Positions 18,542 through 29,582 of a stretch of DNA of 64,000 nt are shown piece by piece. Position numbers and translations under genes: made by a program. The notes beneath the pieces are model-generated. The model was not told the DNA's origin, did no database searches, and saw nothing but the letters and a program-made list of their open reading frames with translations. The first letter of the stretch is position 1; each line of letters opens with the position of its first letter. Origin of the DNA: Micromonospora sp. CB01531 (GTDB lineage: Bacteria; Actinomycetota; Actinomycetes; Mycobacteriales; Micromonosporaceae); assembly GCF_001905095.1 (NCBI RefSeq), contig NZ_LWLS01000001.1, positions 234,581 through 298,580 of the forward strand, given 5' to 3'.

Positions 18542-20280
18542 ACGCGGCAGCACTGGGCCGGGACACCACCCCGGCCGCCGCCGACGCCAGTCGCAAGCAC
18601 GGCGTGCGGCGGGCCGGCCGCCAGGTCGCGGCACGCCTGCTCAGGCTGCTGCCCGGCCGGGCCGACTGGGCAGCCGTACGCCGCTCACCCCGGCGCGACC
18701 TGCTCGCCGGGCTGACCGTCGCCGTGGTGGCGCTGCCGCTGGCCCTCGCGTTCGGTGTCACCTCCGGCCTGGGCGCGCAGGCTGGGCTGGTCACCGCAGT
18801 GGTCGCCGGGGCGGTCGCCGCCGTGTTCGGCGGGTCCAACCTCCAGGTCTCCGGCCCCACCGGGGCGATGACCGTCGTGCTGGTGCCGGTGGTGCAGCGC
18901 TTCGGCGCCGGCGGGGTGCTCATGGTCGGCGCGCTGGCTGGGCTGGTGCTGATCGCCCTCGCCCTCGCCCGGCTCGGCCGGTACGTCCGCTACCTGCCGG
19001 CCCCGGTGATCGAGGGCTTCACCGCCGGCATCGCCGTGGTCATCGCGCTCCAGCAGGTGCCCGCCGCACTGGGGATCACCGACGCCCACGGCGACAAGGT
19101 CTGGGCGGTGGCCGCGGACGCCGTCGCCCGGTTCGTCACACACCCCCGTCCGGCGGCCGTGGCCGTGGCCCTCAGCGTCGCGGCGCTCATGCTGCTCGGC
19201 TCGCGGTGGCGGCCCGGACTACCGTTCTCGCTGCTCGGGGTCGGTGCGGCGACGGTCCTCGCCGAGTTCGCCCCGGTCGACCTGATCCGGATCGGCGCCC
19301 TGCCGCAGCACCTGCCCGCCCCCTCGCTGGGCTTCCTCGACCTCGGCGCGATCGGGGTGCTGCTGCCCAGCGCGCTCGCGGTCGCCGCGCTCGCCGCGCT
19401 GGAGAGCCTGCTCTCGGCCACCGTCGCGGACGGGATGACCGTCGGCCAGCGGCACGACCCGGACCGGGAGCTCTTCGGGCAGGGCCTGGCCAATCTGGCG
19501 TCGCCGCTGTTCGGCGGCATCCCGGCCACCGCCGCCATCGCCCGGACGGCGGTGAACGTCCGCGCCGGTGCGGGTTCCAAGCTGGCGGCCCTGGCCCATG
19601 CGGTCGCCCTCGCGGCGATCGTGCTGGCCGCCGCCCCGCTGGTCGGTCGGATCCCGCTGGCCGCCCTGGCCGGGGTGCTGCTGGCCACCACCGTCCGGAT
19701 GGTGGAGGCCGGCTCGCTCCGGGCGATCGCCCGGGCCACCCGTGGCGACGCGGTGGTGCTCGTGCTGACCTTCGCCGTCACGGTGATCTGGGACCTGGTC
19801 ACCGCGGTGGCGGTCGGCCTCGCCGTGGCGGTCGTGCTCGCCCTGCGTGCGGTGGCCCGCAGCGCCCGGCTGGAGCAGGTCCCGCTCGACCAAGGCGAGC
19901 ACAGCGCCGAGGAACACGCCCTGCTGGCCGAGCACATCGTGGCCTACCGGCTGGACGGGCCGCTCTTCTTCGCCGCCGCGCACACCTTCCTGCTCGAACT
20001 GTCCGACGTCGCCGACGTGCGGGTGGTCATCCTGCGAATGTCCCGGGTGTCCACCATGGACGCCACCGGTGCGCAGGTGCTGGGCGACGCCATCGACCGG
20101 CTCCGGGCGCGCGGGACCGTGGTGCTGCTCTCCGGCATCACCCCCGGTCACGACCAGGTGCTGGACGCCCTGGGCGTGGCCGACGAGCTGCGCCGCGCGG
20201 GCCTGGTCTTCCCGGACACCCCAGCCGCCATCCGGTACGCCCGCACGGTCGCCCTCGGGCCTGCGCCCTCAGCTCGGTAG
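18538..20280 (+). CDS. SulP-family anion transporter with STAS domain
   Basis: A 580-residue inner-membrane transporter (sulfate, bicarbonate or similar anion). A 45-residue cytoplasmic N-terminus precedes DLLAGLTVAVVALPLALAFG, the SulP signature in TM1. About ten to twelve hydrophobic segments follow to about residue 440, with GPTGAMTVVLVPVV and ALESLLSATVADGMT as conserved transport-core stretches. A C-terminal STAS domain (about 465-570) has ILRMSRVSTMDATGAQVL. It is translationally coupled to the upstream ArsR gene. The exact anion is unknown. The 3' end overlaps the convergent gene by 12 bp. Confidence 0.92.
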   Translation: MNAAALGRDTTPAAADASRKHGVRRAGRQVAARLLRLLPGRADWAAVRRSPRRDLLAGLTVAVVALPLALAFGVTSGLGAQAGLVTAVVAGAVAAVFGGSNLQVSGPTGAMTVVLVPVVQRFGAGGVLMVGALAGLVLIALALARLGRYVRYLPAPVIEGFTAGIAVVIALQQVPAALGITDAHGDKVWAVAADAVARFVTHPRPAAVAVALSVAALMLLGSRWRPGLPFSLLGVGAATVLAEFAPVDLIRIGALPQHLPAPSLGFLDLGAIGVLLPSALAVAALAALESLLSATVADGMTVGQRHDPDRELFGQGLANLASPLFGGIPATAAIARTAVNVRAGAGSKLAALAHAVALAAIVLAAAPLVGRIPLAALAGVLLATTVRMVEAGSLRAIARATRGDAVVLVLTFAVTVIWDLVTAVAVGLAVAVVLALRAVARSARLEQVPLDQGEHSAEEHALLAEHIVAYRLDGPLFFAAAHTFLLELSDVADVRVVILRMSRVSTMDATGAQVLGDAIDRLRARGTVVLLSGITPGHDQVLDALGVADELRRAGLVFPDTPAAIRYARTVALGPAPSAR

Positions 20281-20979
20281 CGCGCCCAGGCCGGCGAGCA
20301 GCTCCCACCGCTCGTCCTCGGTGAGCACCATGTACGCGGGCGCGTCCCGGCGGTCGGTGTCGGCCTCGATCGCTGCGCGTTCCGGCCCGTCGGGCAGGGC
20401 CTTGATCTGCTCGGCGGTCAGCCCGGCGGCCCGCCACGCCGCCCGGTGCGCGTCGGCCCGGTGGTGGCGCAGCGAGCCGAGCCGGGTGGTGAGCAGCAGC
20501 GCCGGTGAGGCGTCGTCCGGCTCGTACGGCGGGGTCATGGCGTGGAACGCCGGCCCGCCGGTGGCCAGCCCGTGCGCCAGCACCCGGCCGACCAGCTCGG
20601 CGAGCCGGGGCACCGAGGCCAGGCCGGGCAGCATCGGCGGCCCGGAGGACCACAGCTCCTCGGCGGCCTCGGCGGTCGCCCGCTGCGCGTACAGCGTCAG
20701 CTCCCGGCCCAGCTCGGTCAGGTGCCAGGTCCCCTCGGCGTCCACCTTCAGCACACCCTGGGCCAGCTCGCGGCTCATGTCGCCGTCGGTGTAGGCGAGT
20801 CCGTCGGCGAGCGCGTCGGCCGGCATGGGCCGGGCCAGCACCCCGGAGTAGAAGCTGTTCTCCGCGCCGAGGTCCGCGCCCCGCTCCGCGTAGAACGCCT
20901 CCATCCGGGCCCGGGCCGCCCAGCGGGCACCCACGTACACCCGGTCGATGACCGGCCGGATCCGTCGCGCGTAGCTCAT
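20269..20979 (-). CDS. SCO6745-type winged-helix family protein
   Basis: A 236-residue protein of an actinobacterial family related to MarR-like winged helices (MSYARRIRPVIDRVYVGARW start; GTWHLTELGRELTLYAQRAT resembles a wHTH wing and helix). The C-terminal part (LTTRLGSLRHHRADAHRAAW) is typical of the SCO6745 group. No enzymatic motif is visible. I chose ATG 20979, but GTG 20994 or so is also in frame. It may be a single-domain regulator; the target is unknown. Confidence 0.75.
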   Translation of the reverse strand: MSYARRIRPVIDRVYVGARWAARARMEAFYAERGADLGAENSFYSGVLARPMPADALADGLAYTDGDMSRELAQGVLKVDAEGTWHLTELGRELTLYAQRATAEAAEELWSSGPPMLPGLASVPRLAELVGRVLAHGLATGGPAFHAMTPPYEPDDASPALLLTTRLGSLRHHRADAHRAAWRAAGLTAEQIKALPDGPERAAIEADTDRRDAPAYMVLTEDERWELLAGLGALPS

Positions 20980-21020
20980 GGTCGTCTGCACGACGCGCGA
21001 CCCTACCGGGACTGGCGTTC

Positions 21021-21066
21021 GGAAGGGGCCCCTGCCATGCCGCAGGCGTTGACCAGGGACCCCTCC
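21021..21066. repeat. Dispersed repeat, GCCTG-core family (copy 2 of 3, inverted)
   Basis: A 46 bp imperfect palindrome: GGAAGGGGCCCCTG at one end, CAGGGACCCCTCC at the other, with a CGCAGGCGTTGAC core. It starts two bases after the ilvD stop codon as read on the minus strand, so it could also act as an ilvD terminator. Related copies are at 3862-3904 and 39931-39975. Confidence 0.65.
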
Positions 21067-21068
21067 TG

Positions 21069-22916
21069 CTACTCCGGCACCCGGCGGTAGGCGCCGTCGC
21101 TGGCCGAGGTGGCCATCGAGGCGTACGCGCGCAGCGCCGCGGACACTGGCCGCTGCCGGTCGGCCGGGGTGAATGGCCGGTCCCGCTTCTCCTCGGCGAC
21201 CCGGCGGGCCTGGAGCACCTCGTCGGGCACGTTGAGGTGGATCGACCGGGCCGGGATGTCGATGACGATCTCGTCGCCCTCCCGTACCAGCGCGATCAGG
21301 CCGCCGGAGGCCGCCTCCGGGGAGACGTGGCCGATGGACAGGCCGGAGGTGCCGCCGGAGAACCGGCCATCGGTGAGCAGCGCGCAGGAGCGGCCCAGCC
21401 CGCGGCCCTTGAGGAACGAGGTCGGGTAGAGCATCTCCTGCATGCCCGGGCCGCCCTTCGGGCCCTCGTACCGGATCACCACCACGTCCCCGGCGACGAC
21501 CTCCTTGGCCAGGATCGCCGACACCGCGTCGTCCTGCGATTCGTAGACCTTGGCCGGCCCGCGGAACGTCAGGCACTCCTCGGGCACCCCGGCGGTCTTC
21601 ACCACGCAGCCGTCCGGCGCCAGGTTGCCGTGCAGGATGGCCAGCCCGCCGTCGGCGCTGTACGCGTGCTCCCGGTCCCGCACGCACCCGCCGGCCGCGT
21701 CGGTGTCCAGGGACGACCAGCGGTTGGTGGTGGAGAACGGTTCGGTGGTGCGCACCCCGCCGGGGGCGGCGTGGAACAGCTCGACCGCCTCGGGGGTGGC
21801 CGAGCCGCCCCGCACGTCCCAGTCGGCCAGCCACTGCTGCAGGCTGGGGGAGTGCACCGCGTGCACGTCCCGGTGTAGCAGGCCGGCCCGGTCCAGCTCG
21901 CCGAGGATGGCGGGGATGCCGCCGGCCCGGTGCACGTCCTCCATGTGGTACTGCGGCGAGTTCGGCGCGACCTTGGCCAGGCAGGGCACCCGGCGGGAGA
22001 TGGCGTCGATGTCGGCCACCCCGAAGTCCAGCTCCGCCTCGCGGGCGGCGGCGAGCAGGTGCAGCACCGTGTTGGTCGAGCCGCCCATGGCCACGTCGAG
22101 CGCGACGGCGTTCTCGAAGGCGGCCCGGCTGGCGATCGATCGAGGCAGCACCGAGGCGTCGTCCTGGTCATACCAGCGCTTGGCGATCGCCACCGCGGTG
22201 CGGCCGGCCTCGACGAACAGCGACCGGCGCGCGGCGTGGGTGGCCAGGGTCGACCCGTTGCCGGGCAGCGCCAGGCCGATCGCCTCGGTGAGGCAGTTCA
22301 TCGAGTTGGCGGTGAACATGCCGGAGCAGGAGCCGCAGGTCGGGCAGGCCGAGCGCTCGATCTGGCCGAGCTGGTCCTCGGTGACCGACTCGTTCGACGC
22401 GGCGATCATCGCGTCGATCAGGTCGATCTTGGAGTGGACCACGCCCTCGATCGCCACCGTCTTGCCGGCCTCCATCGGCCCGCCGGAGACGAAGACGGTC
22501 GGGATGTTGAGCCGCAGCGCGGCCAGCAGCATGCCCGGCGTGATCTTGTCGCAGTTGGAGATGCAGACCAGGACGTCCGCGCAGTGCGCGTTGACCATGT
22601 ACTCCACCGCGTCGGCGATCAGCTCCCGGCTGGGCAGCGAGTAGAGCATGCCGCCGTGGCCCATGGCGATGCCGTCGTCCACGGCGATGGTGTTGAACTC
22701 CCGGCCCACCCCGCCGGCCTCGGCCACCGCGTCGGCGACCAGGCCGCCGAGGTCCTTGAGGTGTACGTGACCGGGGACGAACTGGGTGAAACTGTTGGCG
22801 ATGGCGACGATCGGCTTGCCGAAGTCGTCGTCGGTCATCCCGGTGGCCCGCCACAGGGCCCGGGCGCCGGCCATCGTCCGACCGTGGGTGGAGGTCCTCG
22901 ACCGCAGCTCAGGCAT
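21069..22916 (-). CDS. ilvD: Dihydroxy-acid dehydratase
   Basis: IlvD, 615 residues, dehydrates 2,3-dihydroxy-3-methyl acids to the 2-keto acids of valine and isoleucine. Iron-sulfur cluster cysteines are in [15 protein letters not shown] and [17 protein letters not shown]. The substrate/Mg region includes [17 protein letters not shown] and [11 protein letters not shown]. The C-terminus has [12 protein letters not shown] and [20 protein letters not shown]. The open frame runs upstream for more than 700 codons, but the family start is [12 protein letters not shown] at 22916, and CAGACT (22924-22929) lies seven bases before it, so it is probably leaderless. The length equals that of E. coli IlvD. 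It is not in an operon with ilvBNC, which lies 2.7 kb away. Confidence 0.97.
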   Translation of the reverse strand: MPELRSRTSTHGRTMAGARALWRATGMTDDDFGKPIVAIANSFTQFVPGHVHLKDLGGLVADAVAEAGGVGREFNTIAVDDGIAMGHGGMLYSLPSRELIADAVEYMVNAHCADVLVCISNCDKITPGMLLAALRLNIPTVFVSGGPMEAGKTVAIEGVVHSKIDLIDAMIAASNESVTEDQLGQIERSACPTCGSCSGMFTANSMNCLTEAIGLALPGNGSTLATHAARRSLFVEAGRTAVAIAKRWYDQDDASVLPRSIASRAAFENAVALDVAMGGSTNTVLHLLAAAREAELDFGVADIDAISRRVPCLAKVAPNSPQYHMEDVHRAGGIPAILGELDRAGLLHRDVHAVHSPSLQQWLADWDVRGGSATPEAVELFHAAPGGVRTTEPFSTTNRWSSLDTDAAGGCVRDREHAYSADGGLAILHGNLAPDGCVVKTAGVPEECLTFRGPAKVYESQDDAVSAILAKEVVAGDVVVIRYEGPKGGPGMQEMLYPTSFLKGRGLGRSCALLTDGRFSGGTSGLSIGHVSPEAASGGLIALVREGDEIVIDIPARSIHLNVPDEVLQARRVAEEKRDRPFTPADRQRPVSAALRAYASMATSASDGAYRRVPE

Positions 22917-23027
22917 GACTACCAGTCTGACACTGTCGTCCCGGCGGCCCCCGGCCGCGCGCGCCGTGTCCCAACAGATGCACACCCGGTGCCCCAAGGG
23001 GTGCTCACATCCGGCACAGTTGAGGTC

Positions 23028-25478
23028 GTGCAGTCGTCCCCGGGGATGGTCACCGTCGCGGTGCTGAGCGGGCTCGCCGCCGCCGCCGGGACCGCGCTGC
23101 TCGCCGGGTCGGCCCGCCGCCGGGTCGGGCCCCACCGGCAGGCCCATCTGCTGCTCGCCGCGGCCGCCGGCATCGCGCTGCTCACCCTCCTCGTCGGGGT
23201 GGCCGCCGCGTTGGTCGCCACCCCGCACTGGGCCCACGAGCAGGGGCAGCGGACCGGTTGGGCGACCCTGGTGTCGGTGGGCAGCACGCTCAGCGCGCTC
23301 ACCCTCGGCGCCGCGCTGCTCCGGCTGCCCGGCGCCGCGGCGACCCGGACGGCGACCGCCCGGCTGCTGCTCGACGGCCTGATCATGGCCAGCGCGCTCT
23401 GGTTCGTCGGCTGGGTGCTGTTCAGCCCGCCGACCCGGCTGCTCGGCGCGGCCACCCCGATCGCCTGCGTACCCATCGGGCTGGCCACGGTGAGCGCGGC
23501 GGTCACCGCCGGGCTGACCCTGATCGTGGTGCTGCGGGCCGCGCCGCCGCGCGGCCGGCTCGCGTTGCTCGGGGCCGGGCTGACCGGGATGACCGGCGGC
23601 GGACTGGGCGTCTCCGCCGGGCTCTGTCAGGGCGGTCCGGTGATGGTGCACGCCGGCGCCGCGGTGCTGGCCGCGGGCCTGCTGGCCATCGCCCTGGCCG
23701 TGCACCGGGTCGACCTGCCCGGGCAGGTGAACGTCGACCTGATCCGCCGCGACGGCGAGTACGCCTTCGTGCCGATGCTTGCGATGGCCGCGTCGGCGAT
23801 GTACCACCTGGTCCAGGGCGGCGGGTTCGACGCGATGGGCATCGTCGCCGGCAGCGTCGAGGGCTTCGCCCTGGTGGCCCGGCAATATCTCGCCCTCAAC
23901 GACGTACGTAACTACGCCGACCGGCTGGCCGAGCGGGAGGCCCACTTCCGTGAGCTGGCGCACACCGACCCGCTCACCGGCCTGGCCAACCGGCGTGGCC
24001 TGCTGCGGGCGCTGCACCGGTGCGCCGAGGCCCGGGTCCCCTGCGTCCTGCTCGGGCTGGACCTGGATGGCTTCAAGAACGTCAACGACATGCGTGGGCA
24101 CGACGTCGGCGACGCGGTGCTGGCCGAGGTCGGCCGGCGGCTGCGCGGCAACCTGCGCCCGGGCGATCTGGCCGCCCGGCTCGGCGGCGACGAGTTCGCG
24201 GTGCTGATGCACGGCGCGAGCGACGCCGGGCCGGTCGCCGAGCGGCTGCTCGGGGTGCTCGGCCGCCCGTACGAGGAGGCGGACGGGCCGGTCTTCCTCT
24301 CGGTCAGCATCGGGGTGGCCCGCAGCAGCGGGGAGACCGACGTCGAGTTGCTGCTGCGCAACGCCGACCTGGCGCTGCGCTACGCCAAGCAGCGGGGCAA
24401 GAACCGGGTCGAGCGCTACGACGCCACGTACGACCAACTGCTGCGCCGGCGCACCATGCTGGAGCACGAGCTGCGCGGCGCGATCGAGCGCGACGAGCTG
24501 CGCCTGGCGTTCCAGCCGGTGGCCTCGCTGCCGTCGGTCCGGCCGGTCGGCGCCGAGGCGCTGCTCCGCTGGCACCACCCCAAACTGGGCAATGTCCGGC
24601 CGGACGAGTTCATCCCGCTGGCCGAGGAGTGCGGGATGATCTCGAAGCTGGGCGCCTGGGTGCTGCACCAGGCCTGCTACCAGCTCTCCCGCTGGCTGGC
24701 CGACGGGCACGACGTCTGGGTCTCGGTCAACGTCTCGCCCCGCGAGCTGCACGCTCCGGAGTACGTGGTCCAGGTCGCCGACGCGCTGCGCGCCCACCAC
24801 GTACCGCCGCAGCGGCTGGTGCTGGAGGTCACCGAGCACGCGGTCGCCACCGACCTGGACGAGCTGATCCGCCGGCTGGCCGCGCTGCGGCGCACCGGCG
24901 TACGGATCGCGCTGGACGATTTCGGCGCCGGCTACTCCTCGCTGGGGCAGCTGCGCCGGCTCCCGATCGACATCCTCAAGATCGACCACAGTCTGGTCGC
25001 CGAGCACGAGCCGGTCCGTCCGGTCGGCCGGGACGGCCCGGCGTTCGCCCCGATGGTGGACATCGTCATGCGCCTCGGGCATCAGCTCGGCCTGGAGGTG
25101 ATCGCCGAGGGTGTGACCACCCCCACGGAGCTGGCCGCGGTGGTGGCCGCGGGCTGCCGGTTCGGGCAGGGCGCGCTCTTCGGCTGGGGGGTGCCGGCCG
25201 AGCACCTGGAGGCGATGCTGGAGGCGGCCACCTCGCCCGGCGCCCGGCCCACCTCGGTGCCGCCGGCCCCGCCGCCCGCGCCGGTCCGCCCGGCCTCCCC
25301 GCTGCTGCCCCGGCTCCGGTCAGATCCACCGGCGTCGGTGCCCGTCCCGCGTCCCCCGAACGAGGGATCTGCACAGGTCGCACCGGCTGTCGGGGGCGCG
25401 TCGGGGGCCGACACGCCGAGGTCCGTTAACCAAAATGTGGGATCAGTTGACTCATCGCGTGAGATGCGTCAGGCTTAG
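23028..25478 (+). CDS. Membrane GGDEF-EAL cyclic-di-GMP protein, motifs intact
   Basis: An 816-residue protein. About nine hydrophobic helices fill residues 5-270, then come a GGDEF domain (about 310-470) and an EAL domain (about 480-730) in the cytoplasm. GGDEF is intact ([16 protein letters not shown]), with [11 protein letters not shown] binding residues. EAL is intact ([69 protein letters not shown]). It could make or degrade c-di-GMP. The last 85 residues are a Pro/Ser-rich tail. GTG 23028 has CACAGT (23015-23020) seven bases upstream; ATG 23046 and GTG 23001 are alternatives. It diverges from ilvD. Confidence 0.88.
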   Translation: MQSSPGMVTVAVLSGLAAAAGTALLAGSARRRVGPHRQAHLLLAAAAGIALLTLLVGVAAALVATPHWAHEQGQRTGWATLVSVGSTLSALTLGAALLRLPGAAATRTATARLLLDGLIMASALWFVGWVLFSPPTRLLGAATPIACVPIGLATVSAAVTAGLTLIVVLRAAPPRGRLALLGAGLTGMTGGGLGVSAGLCQGGPVMVHAGAAVLAAGLLAIALAVHRVDLPGQVNVDLIRRDGEYAFVPMLAMAASAMYHLVQGGGFDAMGIVAGSVEGFALVARQYLALNDVRNYADRLAEREAHFRELAHTDPLTGLANRRGLLRALHRCAEARVPCVLLGLDLDGFKNVNDMRGHDVGDAVLAEVGRRLRGNLRPGDLAARLGGDEFAVLMHGASDAGPVAERLLGVLGRPYEEADGPVFLSVSIGVARSSGETDVELLLRNADLALRYAKQRGKNRVERYDATYDQLLRRRTMLEHELRGAIERDELRLAFQPVASLPSVRPVGAEALLRWHHPKLGNVRPDEFIPLAEECGMISKLGAWVLHQACYQLSRWLADGHDVWVSVNVSPRELHAPEYVVQVADALRAHHVPPQRLVLEVTEHAVATDLDELIRRLAALRRTGVRIALDDFGAGYSSLGQLRRLPIDILKIDHSLVAEHEPVRPVGRDGPAFAPMVDIVMRLGHQLGLEVIAEGVTTPTELAAVVAAGCRFGQGALFGWGVPAEHLEAMLEAATSPGARPTSVPPAPPPAPVRPASPLLPRLRSDPPASVPVPRPPNEGSAQVAPAVGGASGADTPRSVNQNVGSVDSSREMRQA
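25447..25475 (+). promoter_or_regulatory. ilvB operon promoter
   Basis: TTGACT (25447-25452) and CAGGCT (25470-25475) are separated by 17 bases. The expected transcript start, about seven bases on, coincides with the ATG of the leader ORF at 25483, so the leader peptide would be translated from a leaderless mRNA. Confidence 0.65.
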
Positions 25479-25482
25479 CCAC

Positions 25483-25518
25483 ATGTCGTCTAACCGGTCG
25501 CTGCGAGTACTTACCTGA
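25483..25518 (+). CDS. ilvB leader peptide (attenuator)
   Basis: An eleven-codon ORF, MSSNRSLRVLT, ending in TGA at 25516-25518. Its last five codons include Leu, Val, Leu and Thr. It lies between the ilvB promoter and a terminator. Classical ribosome-mediated attenuation of ilvB with branched-chain codons has been predicted in Actinobacteria; that function is inferred here from the layout. Confidence 0.65.
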   Translation: MSSNRSLRVLT

Positions 25519-25577
25519 GCGCACTCTCCCTGAGCGAGAGTGCGCTGGCCCCGTGCATCTGCACGTGGGCCGTTTTT
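25519..25577 (+). terminator. ilvB attenuator: post-leader hairpin plus rho-independent terminator
   Basis: The first hairpin has a perfect 10 bp stem (25519-25528 with 25536-25545) and starts immediately after the leader stop codon. The second stem, 25547-25556 with 25561-25571 (one bulged T at 25566), is followed by G and TTTTT (25573-25577), a canonical intrinsic terminator 82 bases before the ilvB ATG. Confidence 0.8.
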
Positions 25578-25659
25578 GTTGCCGTCGGACCATCGCCGGG
25601 ACGCCCGCGTTCCACCCTGAGAAACGCATCACCCACTCCAGCCGAAGGCTTGAACCGCC

Positions 25660-27537
25660 ATGACGAGACCCACGCCCGAGACCCTCGCCCACTCCGTCCG
25701 GCGAGCCCGCCCGGCCACCGAGCCGGCCGCTGCCGCCGACCCCGCCACCACCCCCCGCAACGGGTCCGCCCCGGCCGTACGGCAGCCCGCCTCGGCGCAG
25801 GTCTCCGGCGCCGGATCGCTGGTGCGGTCACTTGAGGCCCTCGGCGTCGACGTTGTCTTCGGCATTCCGGGCGGCGCGATCCTGCCGGCGTACGACCCGC
25901 TCTATGACTCCACCGTCCGGCACATCCTGGTCCGTCACGAGCAGGGCGCCGGCCACGCCGCCACCGGGTACGCCCAGGCGACCGGCAAGGTCGGGGTCTG
26001 CATGGCCACCTCCGGCCCGGGCGCGACCAACCTGGTCACCCCGATCGCCGACGCGTACATGGATTCGGTGCCTATGGTGGCGATCACCGGCCAGGTCGCG
26101 CGTCCGGCGATCGGCACGGACGCCTTCCAGGAAGCGGACATCCAGGGGATCACCCTGCCGATCACCAAGCACAACTTCCTGGTGCAGACCGCCGACGAGA
26201 TCCCGCAGGTGCTGGCCGAGGCGTTCCACCTGGCCGCGACCGGCCGGCCGGGTCCGGTCCTGGTGGACATCCCCAAGGACGTCCTCCAGGCGCCGACCAC
26301 CTTCGCCTGGCCGCCCACCCTCGACCTGCCCGGCTACCGACCGACCCTGCACCCGCACGGCAAGCAGATCCGCGAGGCGGCCCGGCTGATGACCACCGCC
26401 CGCCGCCCGGTGCTCTACGTCGGCGGCGGCGTGCTCAAGGCCGGCGCCACCGAGGGGCTGCGCCGGCTGGCCGAGCTGACCGGCATCCCGGTGGCCACCA
26501 CCCTGATGGCGCTCGGCGCGTTCCCCGACTCGCACCGGCAGCACCTGGGCATGCCCGGCATGCACGGCACCGTCGCCGCGGTCTACGGCCTGCAGAAGGC
26601 CGACCTGATCGTGGCGCTCGGGGCCCGCTTCGACGACCGGGTCACCGGCCGCCTCGACTCGTTCGCGCCGGACGCCGCCGTGGTGCACGCCGACATCGAC
26701 CCGGCCGAGATCGGCAAGAACCGGCACGCGGACGTGCCGATCGTCGGCGACGCCCGGCACGTGATCGACGAGCTGATCGCCGCCGTCACCACCGAGCAGG
26801 CGGCCCGGCCGGCGGCCGACCTCGGCGACTGGTGGAACCAGCTCGACGACCTGCGCCAGCGGTACCCGCTCGGGTACGAGGAGCCGGCCGACGGCACCCT
26901 GTCGCCGCAGTACGTGATCAAGCGGCTGGGCGAGATCGCCGGCCCGGACACCGTCTACGTGGCGGGCGTCGGCCAGCACCAGATGTGGGCCAGCCAGTTC
27001 ATCTCGTACGAGAAGCCGTACACCTGGCTCAACTCCGGCGGCCTCGGCACCATGGGATACGCCGTCCCGGCGGCGATGGGCGCCAAGGTCGGCAAGCCGG
27101 ACACCACGGTCTGGGCAGTGGACGGCGACGGCTGCTTCCAGATGACCAATCAGGAGCTGGCCACCTGCGCCCTGGAGGGCATCCCGATCAAGGTGGCCGT
27201 GATCAACAACGGCAACCTGGGCATGGTCCGGCAGTGGCAGACCCTGTTCTACGGGGAGCGTTACTCCAACACCGAGCTGGGCACCCACAAGCACCGCATC
27301 CCGGACTTCGTCAAGCTCGCCGAGGCGCTCGGCTGCGTCGGCCTGCGCTGCGAGACCGCCGCCGACGTGGACAAGACCATCGAGGCGGCCATGGCGATCA
27401 ACGACGCCCCGGTGGTCATCGACTTCGTGGTCGGCAAGGACGCCATGGTCTGGCCGATGGTCGCCGCCGGCACCAGCAACGACGAGATCATGTTCGCCCG
27501 GGGCGTCCGCCCCGCCTTCGACGAGGACGAACTCTAA
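25660..27537 (+). CDS. ilvB: Acetolactate synthase large subunit
   Basis: IlvB, 625 residues, a ThDP/FAD enzyme that condenses pyruvate with pyruvate or 2-ketobutyrate, the first common step of valine and isoleucine synthesis. A 50-residue Ala/Pro-rich leader precedes [20 protein letters not shown]. The catalytic Glu is in [13 protein letters not shown]. The ThDP motif is [15 protein letters not shown]...[11 protein letters not shown], around residues 488-525. The actinobacterial N-terminal extension makes the start uncertain by a few codons. It is transcribed through the attenuator upstream and forms an operon with ilvN (stop and start abut) and probably ilvC. Confidence 0.97.
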   Translation: MTRPTPETLAHSVRRARPATEPAAAADPATTPRNGSAPAVRQPASAQVSGAGSLVRSLEALGVDVVFGIPGGAILPAYDPLYDSTVRHILVRHEQGAGHAATGYAQATGKVGVCMATSGPGATNLVTPIADAYMDSVPMVAITGQVARPAIGTDAFQEADIQGITLPITKHNFLVQTADEIPQVLAEAFHLAATGRPGPVLVDIPKDVLQAPTTFAWPPTLDLPGYRPTLHPHGKQIREAARLMTTARRPVLYVGGGVLKAGATEGLRRLAELTGIPVATTLMALGAFPDSHRQHLGMPGMHGTVAAVYGLQKADLIVALGARFDDRVTGRLDSFAPDAAVVHADIDPAEIGKNRHADVPIVGDARHVIDELIAAVTTEQAARPAADLGDWWNQLDDLRQRYPLGYEEPADGTLSPQYVIKRLGEIAGPDTVYVAGVGQHQMWASQFISYEKPYTWLNSGGLGTMGYAVPAAMGAKVGKPDTTVWAVDGDGCFQMTNQELATCALEGIPIKVAVINNGNLGMVRQWQTLFYGERYSNTELGTHKHRIPDFVKLAEALGCVGLRCETAADVDKTIEAAMAINDAPVVIDFVVGKDAMVWPMVAAGTSNDEIMFARGVRPAFDEDEL

Positions 27538-28053
27538 ATGACCATGCACACGCTGTCCGTGCTCGTGGAGAACAAGCCGGGTGTGCTGGCCCGGGTCTCC
27601 GGGCTGTTCTCCCGGCGCGGCTTCAACATCGACAGCCTCGCCGTGGGGGAGACCGAGAACCCGGACGTCTCCCGGATCACCATCGTGGTCAACGCCGAGT
27701 CGTCCCCGCTGGAGCAGGTGACCAAGCAGCTCAACAAGCTGGTCAACGTACTCAAGATCGTTGAGCTGGACCCGCAGGTCTCGGTGGCCCGGGAGCTGCT
27801 GCTGGTCAAGGTCCGCGCGGACCGCAACGCACGCGGCCAGGTGCTGGAGACGGTGAACCTGTTCCGGGCGCGGGTGGTCGACGTCGCCCCGGACACGTTG
27901 ACCATCGAGGCCACCGGCACCCCGGACAAGCTCGACGCGCTGCTGCGCGACCTCGAACCCTTCGGCATCAAGGAGATGGTGCAGTCCGGCACGGTGGCGA
28001 TCGGGCGCGGCTCGCGCTCCATCACCGCCGGCCCGGCGCTGCGCGCCGCCTGA
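27538..28053 (+). CDS. ilvN: Acetolactate synthase small (regulatory) subunit
   Basis: IlvN/IlvH, 171 residues. The N-terminal ACT domain (HTLSVLVENKPGVLARVSGL, then FNIDSLAVG) binds valine for feedback inhibition and activates IlvB. The C-terminal half (about 80-160) is the ALS_ss_C domain (LLVKVRADRNARGQVLE). Its ATG follows the ilvB TAA with no gap; a second ATG lies two codons on. Normal length. Confidence 0.96.
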   Translation: MTMHTLSVLVENKPGVLARVSGLFSRRGFNIDSLAVGETENPDVSRITIVVNAESSPLEQVTKQLNKLVNVLKIVELDPQVSVARELLLVKVRADRNARGQVLETVNLFRARVVDVAPDTLTIEATGTPDKLDALLRDLEPFGIKEMVQSGTVAIGRGSRSITAGPALRAA

Positions 28054-28143
28054 GACCCGACCGTGCCGGCGCCGCGCGCCGCTGGAAACCACCGCACAAG
28101 TCCACGACGGGCCGCCGGGCACCGCCGTACGAAAGGGAAGTAA

Positions 28144-29157
<1,014 letters not shown>

Positions 29158-29174
29158 CGGCTCCGACAAGGCGG

Positions 29175-29215
29175 GTGGCCGCGCCCGGCGCTCTCCCCGG
29201 CGCCGGACGCGGCCA
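29175..29215 (+). terminator. ilvC terminator hairpin
   Basis: GTGGCCGCG...CCGGCG pairs with CGCCGG...CGCGGCCAC, with a short A/C interruption. It is a long stable stem 17 bases after the ilvC stop, with no U tract. It also lies beyond the 3' end of the possible minus-strand small gene at 29222-29398. Confidence 0.6.
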
Positions 29216-29221
29216 CTGCCG

Positions 29222-29398
29222 TCATCCCGCCCTCTCCTCGATCGGGACGGCCTCGTCGTGGACGGGGGCGGGCGCGTCGCGGCGACTGCGCGCCGGGCCG
29301 TGGCTGAGGAGGTTCACCTGCTGGGACCGGGTGACCAACGCCTCGGCCAACTGCGGGCCGCTCCGGAGCGGGGCGGGCCGGGCCAGCCGGCGTGGCAA
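29222..29398 (-). CDS. Possible small hypothetical protein
   Basis: In the 425 bp gap between ilvC and serA, one minus-strand frame shows strong coding character: over 90 percent of its 59 codons end in G or C. It reads LPRRLARPAPLRSGPQLAEA, later VTRSQQVNLLSHGPARSR, and ends VPIEERAG. The only visible start is a TTG at 29398 with no clear ribosome binding site, and the open frame extends further upstream without ATG or GTG. It could be a real short gene, a gene remnant, or chance. The rest of the gap shows no feature I can support. Confidence 0.35.
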   Translation of the reverse strand: MPRRLARPAPLRSGPQLAEALVTRSQQVNLLSHGPARSRRDAPAPVHDEAVPIEERAG

Positions 29399-29582
29399 CG
29401 CGATACGGGCGGCTGTGTGAGGCCGCTCACCCCATACTCCGGGACATGCCGGCCGGGGTGCACCCTACGATCGCTGATAGGTGCGTAGCCGGCACCGAAC
29501 GGCCACGGCACGGTTCAGCGCGGGACGCAGCGCGGCGTCCGGGCGTACCAGGCCGACCGCATACGAGCGTCTACGAGGACCG

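Noticed and set aside
29400..29582. Possible riboswitch upstream of serA
   Set aside because: No conserved riboswitch core or terminator pair could be traced, and a plain ribosome binding site precedes the ATG.
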